Of a DNA stretch of 64,000 bases, positions 1 to 11,330 are shown one piece after another. The stretch spans positions 647,835 to 711,834 of the forward strand of contig BCKC01000011.1 in NCBI GenBank assembly GCA_001600455.1, written 5' to 3'. Below the pieces are notes generated by a model. It made no database searches, had not been told where the DNA came from, and saw only the letters and a program-made list of their open reading frames with translations. The first letter of the stretch is position 1; each line of letters begins with the position of its first letter. Source of the stretch: Endocalyx cinctus (lineage: Eukaryota > Ascomycota > Sordariomycetes > Amphisphaeriales > Apiosporaceae). The position numbers and the translations under genes were made by a program.

Positions 1-1192
1 AAGATGGCTCCTCCCGTGAAGGTGCCGCGGATGTCTTCGGGTGGTTGGTCGAACCCTGTTTTGCGTTTGGAGGAAAAGGAAGTCAGTTTTTTTTTTTTTT
101 TTTATGGCGGCGGAGACCGCGAATGAGGAAAGATCATGCATGTTGTACTTACACATAGATTGAACGGCGGCATCAATGACACCCCTCTCCAAAAACTCCT
201 GACGGACGTGAGGTCTCAAAGTTTCGCTACCGTCCTCGAACGTCCGGAACATGCCCGTGCCCAGGATACCCCGGTCGTAAGGCGACAGGCCTTGGGTCGC
301 GTTACACTCGCCGTTGTACGGTATGTCGCGGGTCAAGTTAGCGGCGAGCCCGACGCGGATATCGGGCACGACGGAGACCTGGCCGGCGGCGGATCGGAAG
401 GTCATGCTGGTGGTGACGGCCCAGTCTCCCAGCACGATCCGGGCGAAGTTTCCGTACGCGTTGAAGAGGCTGAACGCTTCCTTCTTGCTGTTTCCGGGGT
501 CGAAAGAGGGTTTGTTTACGGCCGAGCCTGTTTGTCGTGGTGGTAAGCTTGCTTGTTCACTCCTCGAGTTATTCACCGCTAGTTCAGCTCTCCCCTGTAG
601 GTACTCTTCTTCGGGGAGTGTCCTAATAATGGGACATATGCGATGGTGTACTACACACTTCACAAATGGCAGACAGATAAATCAGTTTTTTTTTACTCAC
701 TATCTAACGGTTAGCTATCGGATTGAAGACTAAAAGATTGACGAGGTCGGAGAATCTCGGAAACAAGAATGTTGGTGGTGAAACATACCATTGAGGAATA
801 CAGGTCGGCTGCCAGATGCGACATCCATCTTGCCCCCATAAAACTTCGCTTCCGGAGTCCATGACCCAGAAGTTATCGGATCCCTGGTCGAAGCATACTT
901 CGATCGTCTCATTCGAGCCGGGCAACGTCAGGTCGGTCGAGACCTTACGCGATTCACCGAAGTCTAGTGATAGAAATAGTGAGCAGTGCTGGTACGAGCG
1001 AGACGGAAAAAAAAACCACAGGGAATTAAATGTCAAAATATGCATTGATCAGCAAAAGTCTTTTAAGAACTTACAGAAGTCTAAAGGAAAGTAAACTGTT
1101 TTGACGTCGGTCGTGTTGTAAGAATGCACGGTAGCTGTCGCTAGCGCTGCTGTGTGAGCGAGCGCGACGCCAAAGACTCCGTGGGAACGCAT
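1..1192 (-). CDS. Secreted pepsin-like (A1 family) aspartic protease, partial (C-terminus off left edge)
   Basis: Proposed exons, 5' to 3' on the minus strand: 1192-1075, 963-789, 547-153 and 55-1. The start codon opens a hydrophobic leader (MRSHGVFGVALAHTAALATA), so the product is probably secreted. Exon 2 carries the first active-site region as CFDQGSDNFWVM, where the usual motif is D-T/S-G-S/T. Exon 3 carries the flap-like region and SPYDRGILGTGMF, typical of the A1 fold. Exon 4 reads WFDQPPEDIRGTFTGGAI. The second catalytic aspartate would lie off the left edge. Introns 1 and 3 have good GTAAGT donors and intron 2 has GTATGT. The exon 3 acceptor (an AAG at 550-548) was chosen because it alone keeps frame, so that junction is less sure. 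N-glycosylation sequons (NTT, NET, NLT, NAT) fit an extracellular enzyme. The Thr-to-Gln change beside the catalytic Asp is unusual. Confidence 0.75.
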
Positions 1193-2950
1193 GTTGCAGG
1201 AATAGGGTATCTGTGAAACACGACGTCGATATTAAGTTTCGATGACCGCTGAAATTTTCATATTTCTTTTATTTCTAGGGGAAGTTTTCCGGTCTTATAT
1301 AATAAGCGAAGGAAAAAAGTTGTGTGCTTACACGAAAAAGCCAAGCCGGGCCGCCGGGAAAAAAAGATCAGTTCTACCACGAAAAAAAAGAAGTTCACGA
1401 TGATCCTCATGCAGTTGGGACGGCACGAAGGACTCGCCGAATTGAAGGCCATGTCGCTCGCGGCCAGTAATAAGGTTGCCGTAGGATCTTGATTACAGCT
1501 GAGCCACCTTGTCGCAGATGATCTACACGATATCAATATAAATAGGAAAGCATCGTTACCTTTTTAACGGTTGATCATGTAGGTCTTGCGCGAAAAGATA
1601 TATGGATAATCATATTGCGGAATACGATCTTTTCATCTTAAATATGCCGGTCTGATTACATGGGGCTCACATGGATGCCGGATGCTGCTAATGGAAAAAG
1701 GGGAAGGTGATCCAATAAAAAAGAATGGGCGATCCGAAAAATATGTCCAGAAATAGCATTGGAAGTTTTCAGCTCAAACATCCATACATACCTAATTATA
1801 GTCTTACCCCAGATTTCTTTTTTTCTAACCACATATTGGCCCATTTTAAGTATAAGAGAGTTCCAAAAACATATATCTGGGACTTTTCAATCATATAATT
1901 AATATATCCCTTTGTCTTGATGCAACATGTGCCTTCGTCTTTTGTGATAGCTTGGTCCACTGGTACGATCTACACGGACTATTAATTGTAGAAATAACGA
2001 CCGGATGCCACAAGTATCGGTTCGAAGCAGCCACTATCTACACGCGATGTTATCTCTAGATAAGAAAATTTGATATGTTCTTGCAAAAGTAAGGGGATTA
2101 TTGTCAATGAATAAGGATATCCTTGGATAATACTTGGAGCGCTTGGGATATAGGCACCGTGGGTATCGTCGTTGGGCAGGTAATTATTGCAAATTAGTCT
2201 TAAAAGCAGTCACTATATATCCACGAAATTTCATTCGGGAATAGAGATACGTATGTAACTTCAAGATAAGGGGAGGAAATAGCAGTGACTTTTAAGAGAA
2301 ATGCTTTTTCAAACACACTAAATAGATCTGGAGATACAGCCGAATATAGTTAGTATTGTCTGTTAGAGTGACGCGGGAATATTTTATTGCAGAAGGAAGA
2401 TTGTCACTTATCATAGATAAACACAGGCTTCATTTGGTGGTATTCATAGTTAGAATGCTATCCTAAGCAGGGCAAGATACCTAGGTACCTTAAAGATGTG
2501 ATGTGGTCACCTAAGGCGCTGAGTACGGTGAGAAGTAATAGAGGGCAAGTTAGGACACCGGTAGCAAAAAGCAAATTGTGAAAGACAGTAGGTACTTTAC
2601 GCATCACATAAGGCTTCATTTTAATAGTAAGGAAATACAAAGGTATATTGAGATTCATCTAGGTAAACCATCTCCTATTCAATATATAAAAATAAGAAGT
2701 ATTTAAGCCTCAAGCTATAGTAGATAGGCAATGCTTCCGCCATTAAACCTCCTATACTTTAGGTAGAAAGCCACCTAGGAGTATACCTAAGTACAAACAA
2801 TAGGTGAATTTACAAATGGCAGTCACGAGCAAACATACTTGATAAGATTAGGACACAAACTTCAGACGAGGCAAGTTAATTGCTACCGGCGGAGAAACCG
2901 TGGGAAAATTACCCCTCCTTCCGTTGAAGGTCTTATAATGTCAAAAAAGG
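1193..2950. other. Intergenic, AT-rich, no convincing gene
   Basis: This is the promoter side of the protease gene and then AT-rich DNA. A minus-strand open frame at 1258-1536 and short plus-strand frames near 1400-1480 have no recognisable motif and no good splice context. The stretch 2400-2800 repeats small AGGTACCT/CCTAGGT-like words, which recur elsewhere in the window. Confidence 0.5.
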
Positions 2951-2954
2951 GAGG

Positions 2955-3268
2955 AGCTACCAACTAGTCAAGGTTGGCTCAGCTGGTAGATAGTAGAAGA
3001 CGATTCGAAGAAATATGCCAGTTGCACGCATAACTTGTCCTGAACGGCCCCCACCTAAGTGACGATATGGTGGCTCTGCGTTGGCCGCAAATAAAAATGT
3101 GTACCGAAAGGGCAGGCGCTGTAGCATCACAGCTAGTTATAAATGAAGTGATGGCAGGGCTAAAAGGACGGGAGACCGTCCGATTTGTTTTTGATAAATT
3201 TTTGATATTCAAGGTTCGGGGTTCGAATCACACTTGTGCCAGGACTTTTTTTTTTTTTTTTTTTTGTT
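2955..3268 (+). ncRNA. Candidate RNA polymerase III transcript (A box, B box, oligo-T terminator)
   Basis: A TATA-like TCTTATAAT lies near 2930. An A-box match TGGCTCAGCTGG is at about 2975-2986, and a B-box-like GGTTCGAATC at about 3219-3228. A run of about 20 T follows from about 3246 and could terminate Pol III. Between the boxes there is a perfect 6-bp hairpin with a GAGA loop (GGACGG/CCGTCC near 3167-3182) and a second stem of about 7 bp (CATCAC/GTGATG near 3125-3153). The box spacing of about 230 nt is too long for a tRNA, and the flanking acceptor arms do not pair. It could be a structured ncRNA of the SRP, RNase P or MRP type, although none of their conserved cores was recognised, or a tRNA-derived SINE remnant. 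Confidence 0.3.
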
Positions 3269-4213
3269 TCCCTTCCTACCATGTAATGTACTGTTTACCT
3301 GGTACGGATTAACATTATTAACCTTCTTCTAAATTATTCGATCGTGAACATTCTATTTTCTCACCACTAATACTTTTAGTATTTTGCAAGTTTCATGAAA
3401 TATCTTTATCCAAACATGCAAACCCATAATTATTGGTATTAGAAAGCAGTAGATACTAGGTAGTAATCTCAAAGTTTATAGGTACATAACTGTTCTTTGT
3501 TAAACAAAACACACTTGAAATCCCCATGGTGGTGTTTCCTATCACTCCATCTTAGATTAATCAGATAATTATTAATGACGATTTATTTACAGCTTATTTG
3601 CAACCATTCAAGAAACCGAACTTCAACATTGAGCTTCAAATTATTTTCTCAATGGGAAGTCAAAAAATCTTGGTTCCTCTCTAAACAATCTTCCGGAAAG
3701 AAAGCTACAATACCAGACCCAACTAGCATACTTCAACGATACCGAGATGGATGTGACCACGGATTATTTGGAGACTTTTTTTTTGTTTGGTTTATTTATA
3801 TGAAACTAGAACTAGAACAAAAAGAATTGCCGCGTTCCGAATGAGAACAAAGCTTACAGGCACATGACCTCGAGCATATGTGCGGTCCTTCTCTAGTCTT
3901 TTCAAAACATGCACGACATACTTGCGTCGCATGAATGAGGCCATCACGTGAACGAAACGGGTGAATCAGAGTTCGCCGTTTTTTTTTTTCTCTTTTCTTT
4001 TTTTGTCTTAGGATGCTTACTTATAGGAGTGTATCTATTCAAATACCCTTGTTTACCAACCAATCCTTCGGCCGTTCCTGACATCGAGCTTACCGTCGAG
4101 GAGAGGAAGCAGGTCGCAGCGTAGGTCGCAGCGGATGAGGTCCGGACAAACCAAAGAATAGGGAAATACTTGCGTCGCTGGGATATGGGGCCGTATGACG
4201 GATGGGTGAGTGG

Positions 4214-4240
4214 GTGGATGGATGGATGGATGGATGGATA
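4214..4240. repeat. GGAT tetranucleotide microsatellite
   Basis: About six tandem GGAT units, slightly imperfect at both ends. It lies in intergenic DNA. Confidence 0.85.
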
Positions 4241-5096
4241 GGGCAGGACTCCGCTTCCACGCATTTCGCTTGAAAGTGATAAAGGGGATTCCTTCAGGAT
4301 AAGGATACAGGTCATGTATAATTGACGGGCCATATACCTATCATACTCATCATCCCTGTCGCTTACGGTACTTCGAGACCTGGACTGATGACGGACTGGC
4401 TAGTAAACTAGGTAGGTGACTAGCTTCCGTGCGTCTATATAAACCGTACCGCCTACCTCGCATCCTTCTACGTATCTTTTCTCCTATCCTTCACGCAGGT
4501 CACCATATATCATTTTCCTCCAGCTACTTATGACAAGCAACAACCGAACTCTATTATTCCACGTATTTGATAGAATATATATCAAATATCTAAACATCGG
4601 AAACCTAGTTTGGTTAGCTAGTCAGCTTGCCTATCCCGCGCCTTTCACTTGCATTCCAGTACCGTTTCGGTCGAACAAGCCTTGCCCATAGGCTGGCAGC
4701 GTTCCATCCAAGCGCTTGTCATCCGACGTTTTGCCAGCCAGCCAGTAACGTGCGAGCGTCTTCTTTCCCCCAATTTAAGCGAAGAAACGTCGGACTAAAA
4801 AGTTCTTTATTCTTCTGGCGGTAGGAAATGCTGCAGGGAAGAAGAAGTGACGTAGCAAAAGGGAAATCTACACAGCAAAGTCCGATGCTCTCCTATAGGA
4901 AAATTTACCCCTTTAATTATTAGAAAGAATTGACATAACGCTAGTAGTGGAAGCAGGTTACATGTCGTGTATTATTCTGAAAATGATCATCGTCGACTTC
5001 GAACTCGATCTTTTCGTATCTTTTACTCTGCTCCCTAAGTAATTACCGCTTCTTTTACAGAAGACGTTATCTTTGTGCGACGTGATATCTACCTAC

Positions 5097-5121
5097 CATG
5101 TGGACATGGCATGTCCACATG
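5097..5121. repeat. Perfect 12-bp inverted repeat with 1-nt centre
   Basis: CATGTGGACATG, then G, then its exact reverse complement CATGTCCACATG. This gives a 25-nt dyad, long enough to bind a dimeric regulator or to extrude as a cruciform. It lies about 235 bp upstream of the tRNA-Gly gene. Confidence 0.85.
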
Positions 5122-5355
5122 TAGTCCTACGGAGTGTCGTTCTTCCTACATTAGTCCTAGTCCTAGTCCTAATTCTCTCCTTATCTCCACCCACACACCC
5201 CTGACCTGACCCCCATTGCTTTTTCGGACATAAGCTCTGATCTTTGATTTGTCACTTAGATATTTATAGTGGACATGAAGATGTTACACTACGGATATAG
5301 AGACAGATAGCAGCGTCGATTTACAACGGATGAGTTGGATTCCTGGCTCAATCAA

Positions 5356-5426
5356 GCATTAGTGGTTTAGTGGTAAAATCCATCGTTGCCATCGATGGGC
5401 CCCGCGTTCGATTCGCGGCTAATGCA
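5356..5426 (+). tRNA. tRNA-Gly (anticodon GCC)
   Basis: The 71-nt sequence folds as a normal cloverleaf. The acceptor stem is GCATTAG/CTAATGC with discriminator A at 5426. The D-arm contains TGGTTTAGTGG. The anticodon stem CATCG/CGATG encloses the loop TTGCCAT, with GCC at 5388-5390. The T-arm is CCGCGTTCGATTCGCGG. No intron is present. A T-rich stretch starting about 5430 can act as the Pol III terminator. Decoding is GGC/GGT glycine codons. Confidence 0.95.
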
Positions 5427-6202
5427 AGATTTCTTTTTTGCGATTCTTCTGTCCTGTTCAATTATCTTGAAGATATAATCAATGTCTTTTTTTTTTTCTT
5501 GTTAATTCTAATGGTGATGTCTTGATAAGAGAGAGAGGTGGTAGACACTTTAGATCTTAGCTCAGGTAATCATTGGATAGCGGCTAGCTAGATTTTTTTT
5601 TTTAATCACTTGAAGATATCTTTTGGTCAATGGAAATGATATGTGTCCTGAAAGATAACTTGTGATTAGGTAGGCTAACTCTAATGATTAATATTGGAGA
5701 GGAGTTGTATTGGTTCCGTTGTATAAGCCTTATGCCGTGAATTTCTCATCTATTTGTAGTCAGTCATGTTCACGAGAAAATAGCTACCATGTGGGCGTCT
5801 CTCTTCTGCGAAACATTACGATGTGTCCATTGATATGTTTATCATATTATGTACAGCAAGTCTCATCATGTAACATCACTCCCACCTGCTGACACAATGA
5901 GCCTGACTACAACTTAAACTGAACTGTATTCATATCTCAATATTCTAGGACGTTAGGAGACAAGGCAGAAGATTAAAATGAAGGCACACTGTCTTGCCGT
6001 AGACTATGCTATTTATTCAGAGAAGAAAGTAATCAACTCTGAAAACTACGATGCAAAAACTCTCTTAACTCCCATTAGTACAATAAAGCTTTTTCTTTTT
6101 CTTTTTCTCTCTTTAGCAACCTAACGCCGTATATCATGAAATAGACAATATTGATCAACTCTACTGCACTGTCCAAACAAACTTGTTCCTCTCCTCAATC
6201 AA
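5427..6202. other. Intergenic, AT-rich, no gene seen
   Basis: This stretch lies between the tRNA gene and the 3' end of the Paf1 gene. It has several oligo-T runs and no coding signal. The last 150 bp probably hold the Paf1 3' UTR. Confidence 0.5.
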
Positions 6203-7737
6203 TCAATCTTCCTCATCACCATCGGCATCGGCATCAGCGTCCGAATCCTCATCCGAATCCAAAGCCTGACGTTTCCCGTTAGGCGACTGCGCGGTATTGC
6301 CGCGACCATTCGCGTGGTGATCATCGTCGTCGTCGCCGGCGACAGCAGCAGCAACATCCTCGTCCCCTTCCTCCTCGGGCGGGCCGTACGGGTGCTCCCG
6401 GTGCGCGTTCATGTGCTGCTTGAGCTCCTCGCTCGGCTCGTTCACCGTGACCTCGAGCTGATCCGCCACTTTCTCCTCGTCTTCGACGACGCCGACGATG
6501 GTGCGGGCGATATTCTTGGTCCGTTGCGGGCGGATCGTCGACCGCTGCATGACGGGGTAGTACAAGACGTTTCCGTCGTCGTCGAACGACAGGATGAGCT
6601 CCTCGTCGTACTTGGTGCGGTGGTCGAGCTCGACCTCCTGAGCCGTCTCGTACGCGCGCACGCGCGGGAACGCGAAGCTCGGGCGGGACCCGCCGCGGTT
6701 GTTGGTGTAGAGGCCGTCGTCGTCGCGATCCGGGTTCGACGCGTCGAACCGGCGCCGGAACCGGTCCGCCGTCTCGGCCGTGTCCGCGAGGTACATGTCG
6801 TAGTTCATCGACTGCGGCGGCTTCGGGTGGTTCTGCGGGTCGCGCTCGTGCGCCTGCGCCGCAAACCTGTACGCCTCCTCCTCGGCCTCGCTCTTCGTGA
6901 TGGGCTGGAACAGGCCCGACAGCAGACGTTTGTCGTACGTGCGCGAGGGCGGCACGGGGTTGTTGGTGAATTTGATGGTCACGTAGGCGCCCGAGTCCGG
7001 GAAGGCGTCGAGATCGGGGAGCAGAGGGCACGCGTCGACGAGTTTAACGTTGCGCTTGGTGGGATGCTTCACACGACTCCTGTCTTTGAGGTTCGTCGCC
7101 GCTATTGAGAAGCTCTGGTCGATCTTTCTCTTGATATAAGCAGGCGAATCTTTATCAGGCTCGGGCGAACGTCTCTTCAGCGGTCGCTTCAGGGGTGCCG
7201 AATTGAGGCTTCGTAACGCTCCGGCGTCAGGCTTGCCCTTAGAGGTGGTAGACGAGATATATTCTGTTCGACGAAGGAAAGACACGCTCGAATCGGAAAC
7301 TTTGGGTTTCCCGAGAGTTTGTAAAGGTCGGAGTAGTGCTCGATCGTGAGGGTGGATGTGAGGTGCTTGCGCAGGAGCTTGGATAGCTGTAGAATTTCAA
7401 TTAGTCTCTGTTAACCCTCTCTATCACGATGCAAAAGCAAAATAAATGAATAAATAGAGGACATACAACTCTCGTCGCCGTCAAAGATACCCGGCATGCC
7501 TACCAAATCTAATGGCATGCCGAGCTCGGCATCTGGTTCGATATTCAGAGGCTGTTCCCTCGCTAATCTCGAAGCCCAACTAGGTTTCGTGTATTGACCG
7601 CTGGCGAGACCGGTGTTGGGTATATCTAAAAGCTTCGGAGGATTGGGAGGAGGCGGAAGTGCATTGGAAAATCGAATTCTCGCGATGAAGTCCTGATGAA
7701 CTGGGCGATGTTCACCTGGGCGCGACGAAGAAGCCAT
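6203..7737 (-). CDS. PAF1: Paf1, subunit of the RNA polymerase II-associated PAF1 complex
   Basis: Exons 7737-7467 and 7386-6203 give a 484-residue protein. The donor is GTATGT and the acceptor CTACAG. The N-terminus carries the Paf1 signature: DFIARIRFSNALPPPPNPPK, followed by LLDIP and a MPLDLVGMPGIFDGDE segment. Exon 2 continues with RPLQTLGKP and VSFLRRTEYISS, also typical of the family. The C-terminal 70 residues are acidic and disordered, with runs of Asp and Glu, as in yeast Paf1. The PAF1 complex (Paf1, Ctr9, Leo1, Cdc73, Rtf1) travels with RNA polymerase II in the nucleus and promotes H2B ubiquitination and H3K4/K36 methylation. The strong GC bias of the coding strand also creates long antisense open frames (such as 6314-7108), which are shadows. 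Confidence 0.95.
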
Positions 7738-8606
7738 ATTGTCGTTAATTTGCTGCTATCCCTCAGCGGATCAAAGGCGAGATGGAAAATTCGAATTTTA
7801 AAATGAAATAATTATCATTACAAACTTATTCGAAAGAAACTTTACGAATTTAATGATTGTCCAGAATGATCTGGTTGAGATGGTGAAATGAATTGTGGAA
7901 GAAAGAAAGTTAGTCGCGTCGTAGAAAAAAAAAAAGTTTGGAGAGGCTGAAGCGCATCATCTCCTTGTAGTGCAATAAGCTTCAAGCTTCATTCACTACT
8001 CCACCATCCCCTGGTCTTTGGTTCAACCAACCCTCAATGAATAATTTCAAGATCAAAGATTTTTTTTTTTTTTTTTTAATAAATTCGGTTCCAAAGATTC
8101 GTAAAGCATCACAAATATAAATTGAATATAAATAATTTAATTAAGAAAATAACCGACACCTTTTATTTTTCTCTTCTTTTCATATCATAATCCTCTATGG
8201 ACCCAATCCAACTAAGCCTCGCATACAACCAGTACTCCACAACTATAGCTATGAAGGCCAATTCTATGCCTCATGCCAATGAAAACAGGAAAATTACATA
8301 ACCAATTCTTTTTCTTTTTTCTCTTTTTTTATACAGTACCATATACAGTAATTCACATCGCTCTCGGTACGTAGACATCTAAGAATATATCTGTATACCT
8401 GAGTATCTATAGAAATACTTCAACTGGGGGAGCTCTAGCATTAAAGTGTTTATGTAAGTATTGATCGGCATATTGCCCATCAAAGGAAATGGAGAAAAGA
8501 AAAACACCGTCATTAGAATCAAGTCGTTCCCCAAGGCTGAGAAAACCCATCATTCCACCAAGTTAACCAATGATTTTAGCAGACTTGTTCCGACTAGCTA
8601 GGCACC
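7738..8606. other. Intergenic: Paf1 promoter side and Rer1 3' side
   Basis: The stretch is AT-rich with poly-T and poly-A runs (for example about 8060-8076). It separates two minus-strand genes, so it holds the Paf1 promoter and the Rer1 3' UTR. No coding signal was seen. Confidence 0.5.
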
Positions 8607-9401
8607 TTACGAGGTGCTGCTCTTTCCGTACTTCGCCTTGCCGAAGGAGAACGGGACGTATCGGTACTTGATCATGTGTTGGATCTGCTTGCGCACTATT
8701 GAGAAGGAGAAAAAAGAAGGTTAGTTACTCAATTTTGTAATTGGGGATGATTATCTTGGATGCGCCTTACTGGTGAGGACGAAGAGAATGATCCAGTACA
8801 TGACGAGAACGGGCCAGAAAACGGGCACGTTGAAGATCTCGAACCAACTGCACGAGAAGCCGATCAGGATAGCCCGGGTCGCCTCATGCCAGAACTTGAA
8901 TTCCGGAAGTCTGCGGATGAAGGGCCTGAACTCCTCGTCCTGCTTGGTCGGGAGGCCGCCGGCGTTTCCGTCTTCCATCTCGTTATCTAACATGTCGTTC
9001 GAAGGGTCGAATTTAGGCGACAGGAACGCGAGGAAAAGGTTAAGGAGGTAAATTCCGAGCGCATACGCAACTAAATACTAATTAGAGCCCGGTTGTCTGA
9101 TTTGTTGTTTCGCGTGAGGTCCTTACCAATGTACCAGCCTTGCGCGACAAATATCCGCAGGAAGAAGGTCGCGAGGGCTACACCCGTACCAATCCATCGG
9201 TACAGAACGAAAGGTGTCGATCGATCTAATACAGCTTGATATTGCTATCATGATAGATAAATTAGCTATTGAACTTCCCAAAAATATTTTGACATGATTT
9301 CGTAGATGGGCGGTCCGGGTAATGAGACTAACTCTCTGAAGTTTGGAGGTTTGGGCTGTGACCGCAGCAAAAGGGGTCTGTTCAGTTTCGATGGTTTCCA
9401 T
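8607..9401 (-). CDS. RER1: Rer1, ER retrieval receptor of early Golgi
   Basis: Four exons (9401-9333, 9244-9127, 9070-8771, 8695-8607) give 191 residues, the usual Rer1 length. Family hallmarks are present in order: LDRSTPFVLYRWIG (first helix), FRPFIRRLPEFKFWHEATRA, FEIFNVPVFWPVLVMYWI (last helix pair) and a C-terminus reading KQIQHMIKYRYVPFSFGKAK, then YGKSSTS. Rer1 is a four-helix membrane protein that returns escaped ER membrane proteins, and unassembled subunits, from the cis-Golgi in COPI vesicles. Intron 1 uses a GTTAGT donor and the other donors are GTAAGG. Both of the last two junctions complete split codons (Val and Met), which supports the model. Confidence 0.95.
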
Positions 9402-11330
9402 GGTGAAAGAGTTGCGGCAAGCGACAAAAAATCTCGTTTAATCTAGAAGTTTATTTCCGTATAAATTATATTATTTCGACAGTGTATGGGATTTCCGCTT
9501 TATGATCGAGAGACAGGTATCGAGATTGATGTTTGATCGTGGGTAACGGCTAAAATAAATGATTATAGGTTTGACATTGTCCTTTTTTTTTTCGACAGAT
9601 CCGGAATAACGCATTTGCCGCGTTTGCTCAGGCTCGGCTCAGTCACTAATCGGTCAAGTGTCCTAAGTGTTACGCAATGGCTGAAGGCCACCTGTAAGTA
9701 ACCTATAATTAGGTTAGTTAGGTCATGAGATAAGATAAGGAGTGATTAGGTAATGAGTGGGATGCATACTTACTTACTTAGTTAAAGGTATGTATACCAG
9801 TTATTTTTATTTTTCGAATGGTAAGCTCCCAGTACAGCTTCCGTGACAATAAATAAAAGATGATTAATGTGTTACAATGTAATAAGTAAGAAGGGAGTTA
9901 CTCTGGAAGAAAGGCTTTTCTAAACAAGCAATATGGGCTATATCGATTTACGTACGAGGGCGGAGTACCTATCTTCTTTCGTCGTAGCTACTTCTACGTA
10001 CTCTTTGTCAAAGTCAAGGGGATTATCGTTTTCGCTAGAGTCTCGCGATGCAGGTCGCTCCCTTCCTCCTTCCCTCGCTAAATTACCGGAAGCTGCTGAA
10101 CATTGCATATTGATTTGACTACATCTACATCTTCCCCTATATACAGGAATAGGACAAGGTCGGGCCAACTCGTCCGATGGCTTCGAGAAGTTCTTGTTCC
10201 TTCTATGGGGTGGTCTGTGAAAGGCCCTCTTCTACTATGAACGGTTTGCCTAGACCCTGATGTATATTCCGTATAAACGAGGTCTTATATTATACGCTTA
10301 AGCTCATCCTAAAGCTCAATGTTCCCACCATTATCACTATTATGTGTGTGAGGCCCTGCTCCACCAGCATTTTGAGGAATGAGTGACATCGGATCACGAT
10401 AAGCCATGTTCCGCGCCGTCATCGTTCGTTGAATAGACCAGGCTGCATCGAAATATGCATGGCAATCAGCTTTTATAATTAATTGCAGCCCTCTTTTTCA
10501 TGTATAAAGCAAAATGTCTCTGCGTAGGCGGCGAATGATATATCTCGTACATGCTATAGCGTCTTTAGCTTTGCGTGTGCTTTACTGTATGAGTAAAAGA
10601 AACTTACAAGGATACTTTATGATTCCCTATCATTAATGCTAGGGGCGGGACAAATGTTTCCTTTCTCTGCATCGCTGCTCCTAGATGTTTTTTCGAGTGA
10701 ATATTTAATCGACTCGTTCGTGTTTATCGGCAGGCGGTTGAGAGAATCATGGAGATTGACCGCATTTGACTCATTGTTTCTTGAGACATCGCAGCAGGCG
10801 TTGTCATTGTGTACTGAGTCTTACATCTTCCAGTAGTATTTCTTTCCATGAATACGAATACGAGATAAATATCGGCGTCTATGGGGTACTCTTATAAAGA
10901 TTTCTCCTCTATCTTTATCTATTATTAAACTTTACGCGACCAAAGCCTAGTTCGTGATCGTGACTAGACTACTACTGTGATGGGAAGGGGGTACATCGGA
11001 GTGTAGGGTTTGCCACAAGGTAGAAGAGAGCTCACTGGGGATGAGAAGGTAAAGCTTATAGGCTCGGATAGAAATATATTGAACCCTAACCTTCTTCAGT
11101 TCTAAGTAGGAGACAAGGCCTCCTTATTATATAGACAAATCCTTACACCCGCTACCCCCTATTTGGTCATTTGCACCCTTGACCCCTGACGTTGGTAATC
11201 CTGGTCTATTACAAGCTTCAGGGAGCTTGTAGACTCCAGCTACTCGCAGGTAATTATACACCCATCGCCCTGGAACCATCGGTGAGATTTACTAAATATG
11301 ATGTGTTACTTAATCGGATGCTATCATGGC
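9402..11330. other. Intergenic, about 1.9 kb, no convincing gene
   Basis: The promoter side of Rer1 is followed by AT-rich DNA. Open frames at 9933-10168 and 10636-10836 show no motif, no splice structure and no coding bias. Confidence 0.5.

Larger units (their letters stand above)
3269..5355. other. Intergenic with simple repeats, no convincing gene
   Basis: It contains a GGAT-type tetranucleotide run at about 4214-4240, an E-box palindrome TCACGTGA at 3944-3951, a long perfect palindrome at 5097-5121 and four short AGTCCT repeats just after 5150. The open frames at 3944-4333 (minus) and 4627-4824 (plus) are low-complexity or unrecognised and were not called. Confidence 0.5.

Noticed and set aside
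1258..1536. 92-residue minus-strand frame upstream of the protease
   Set aside because: Homopolymer-derived Phe runs, no motif and no splice partner.
2965..3242. A split or intron-containing tRNA from the A box near 2975 to the B box near 3220
   Set aside because: The gap is far longer than tRNA introns, and the acceptor and T-stem arms do not pair. Kept only as a possible Pol III unit.
3944..4333. 129-residue minus-strand frame with SIHPSIHP-type repeat
   Set aside because: The repeat is the GGAT microsatellite read on the other strand; the remainder has no motif.
6314..7108. 264-residue plus-strand open frame opposite Paf1
   Set aside because: It is an antisense shadow created by the GC-rich codons of Paf1. 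Composition is Arg/Val-rich without motifs.
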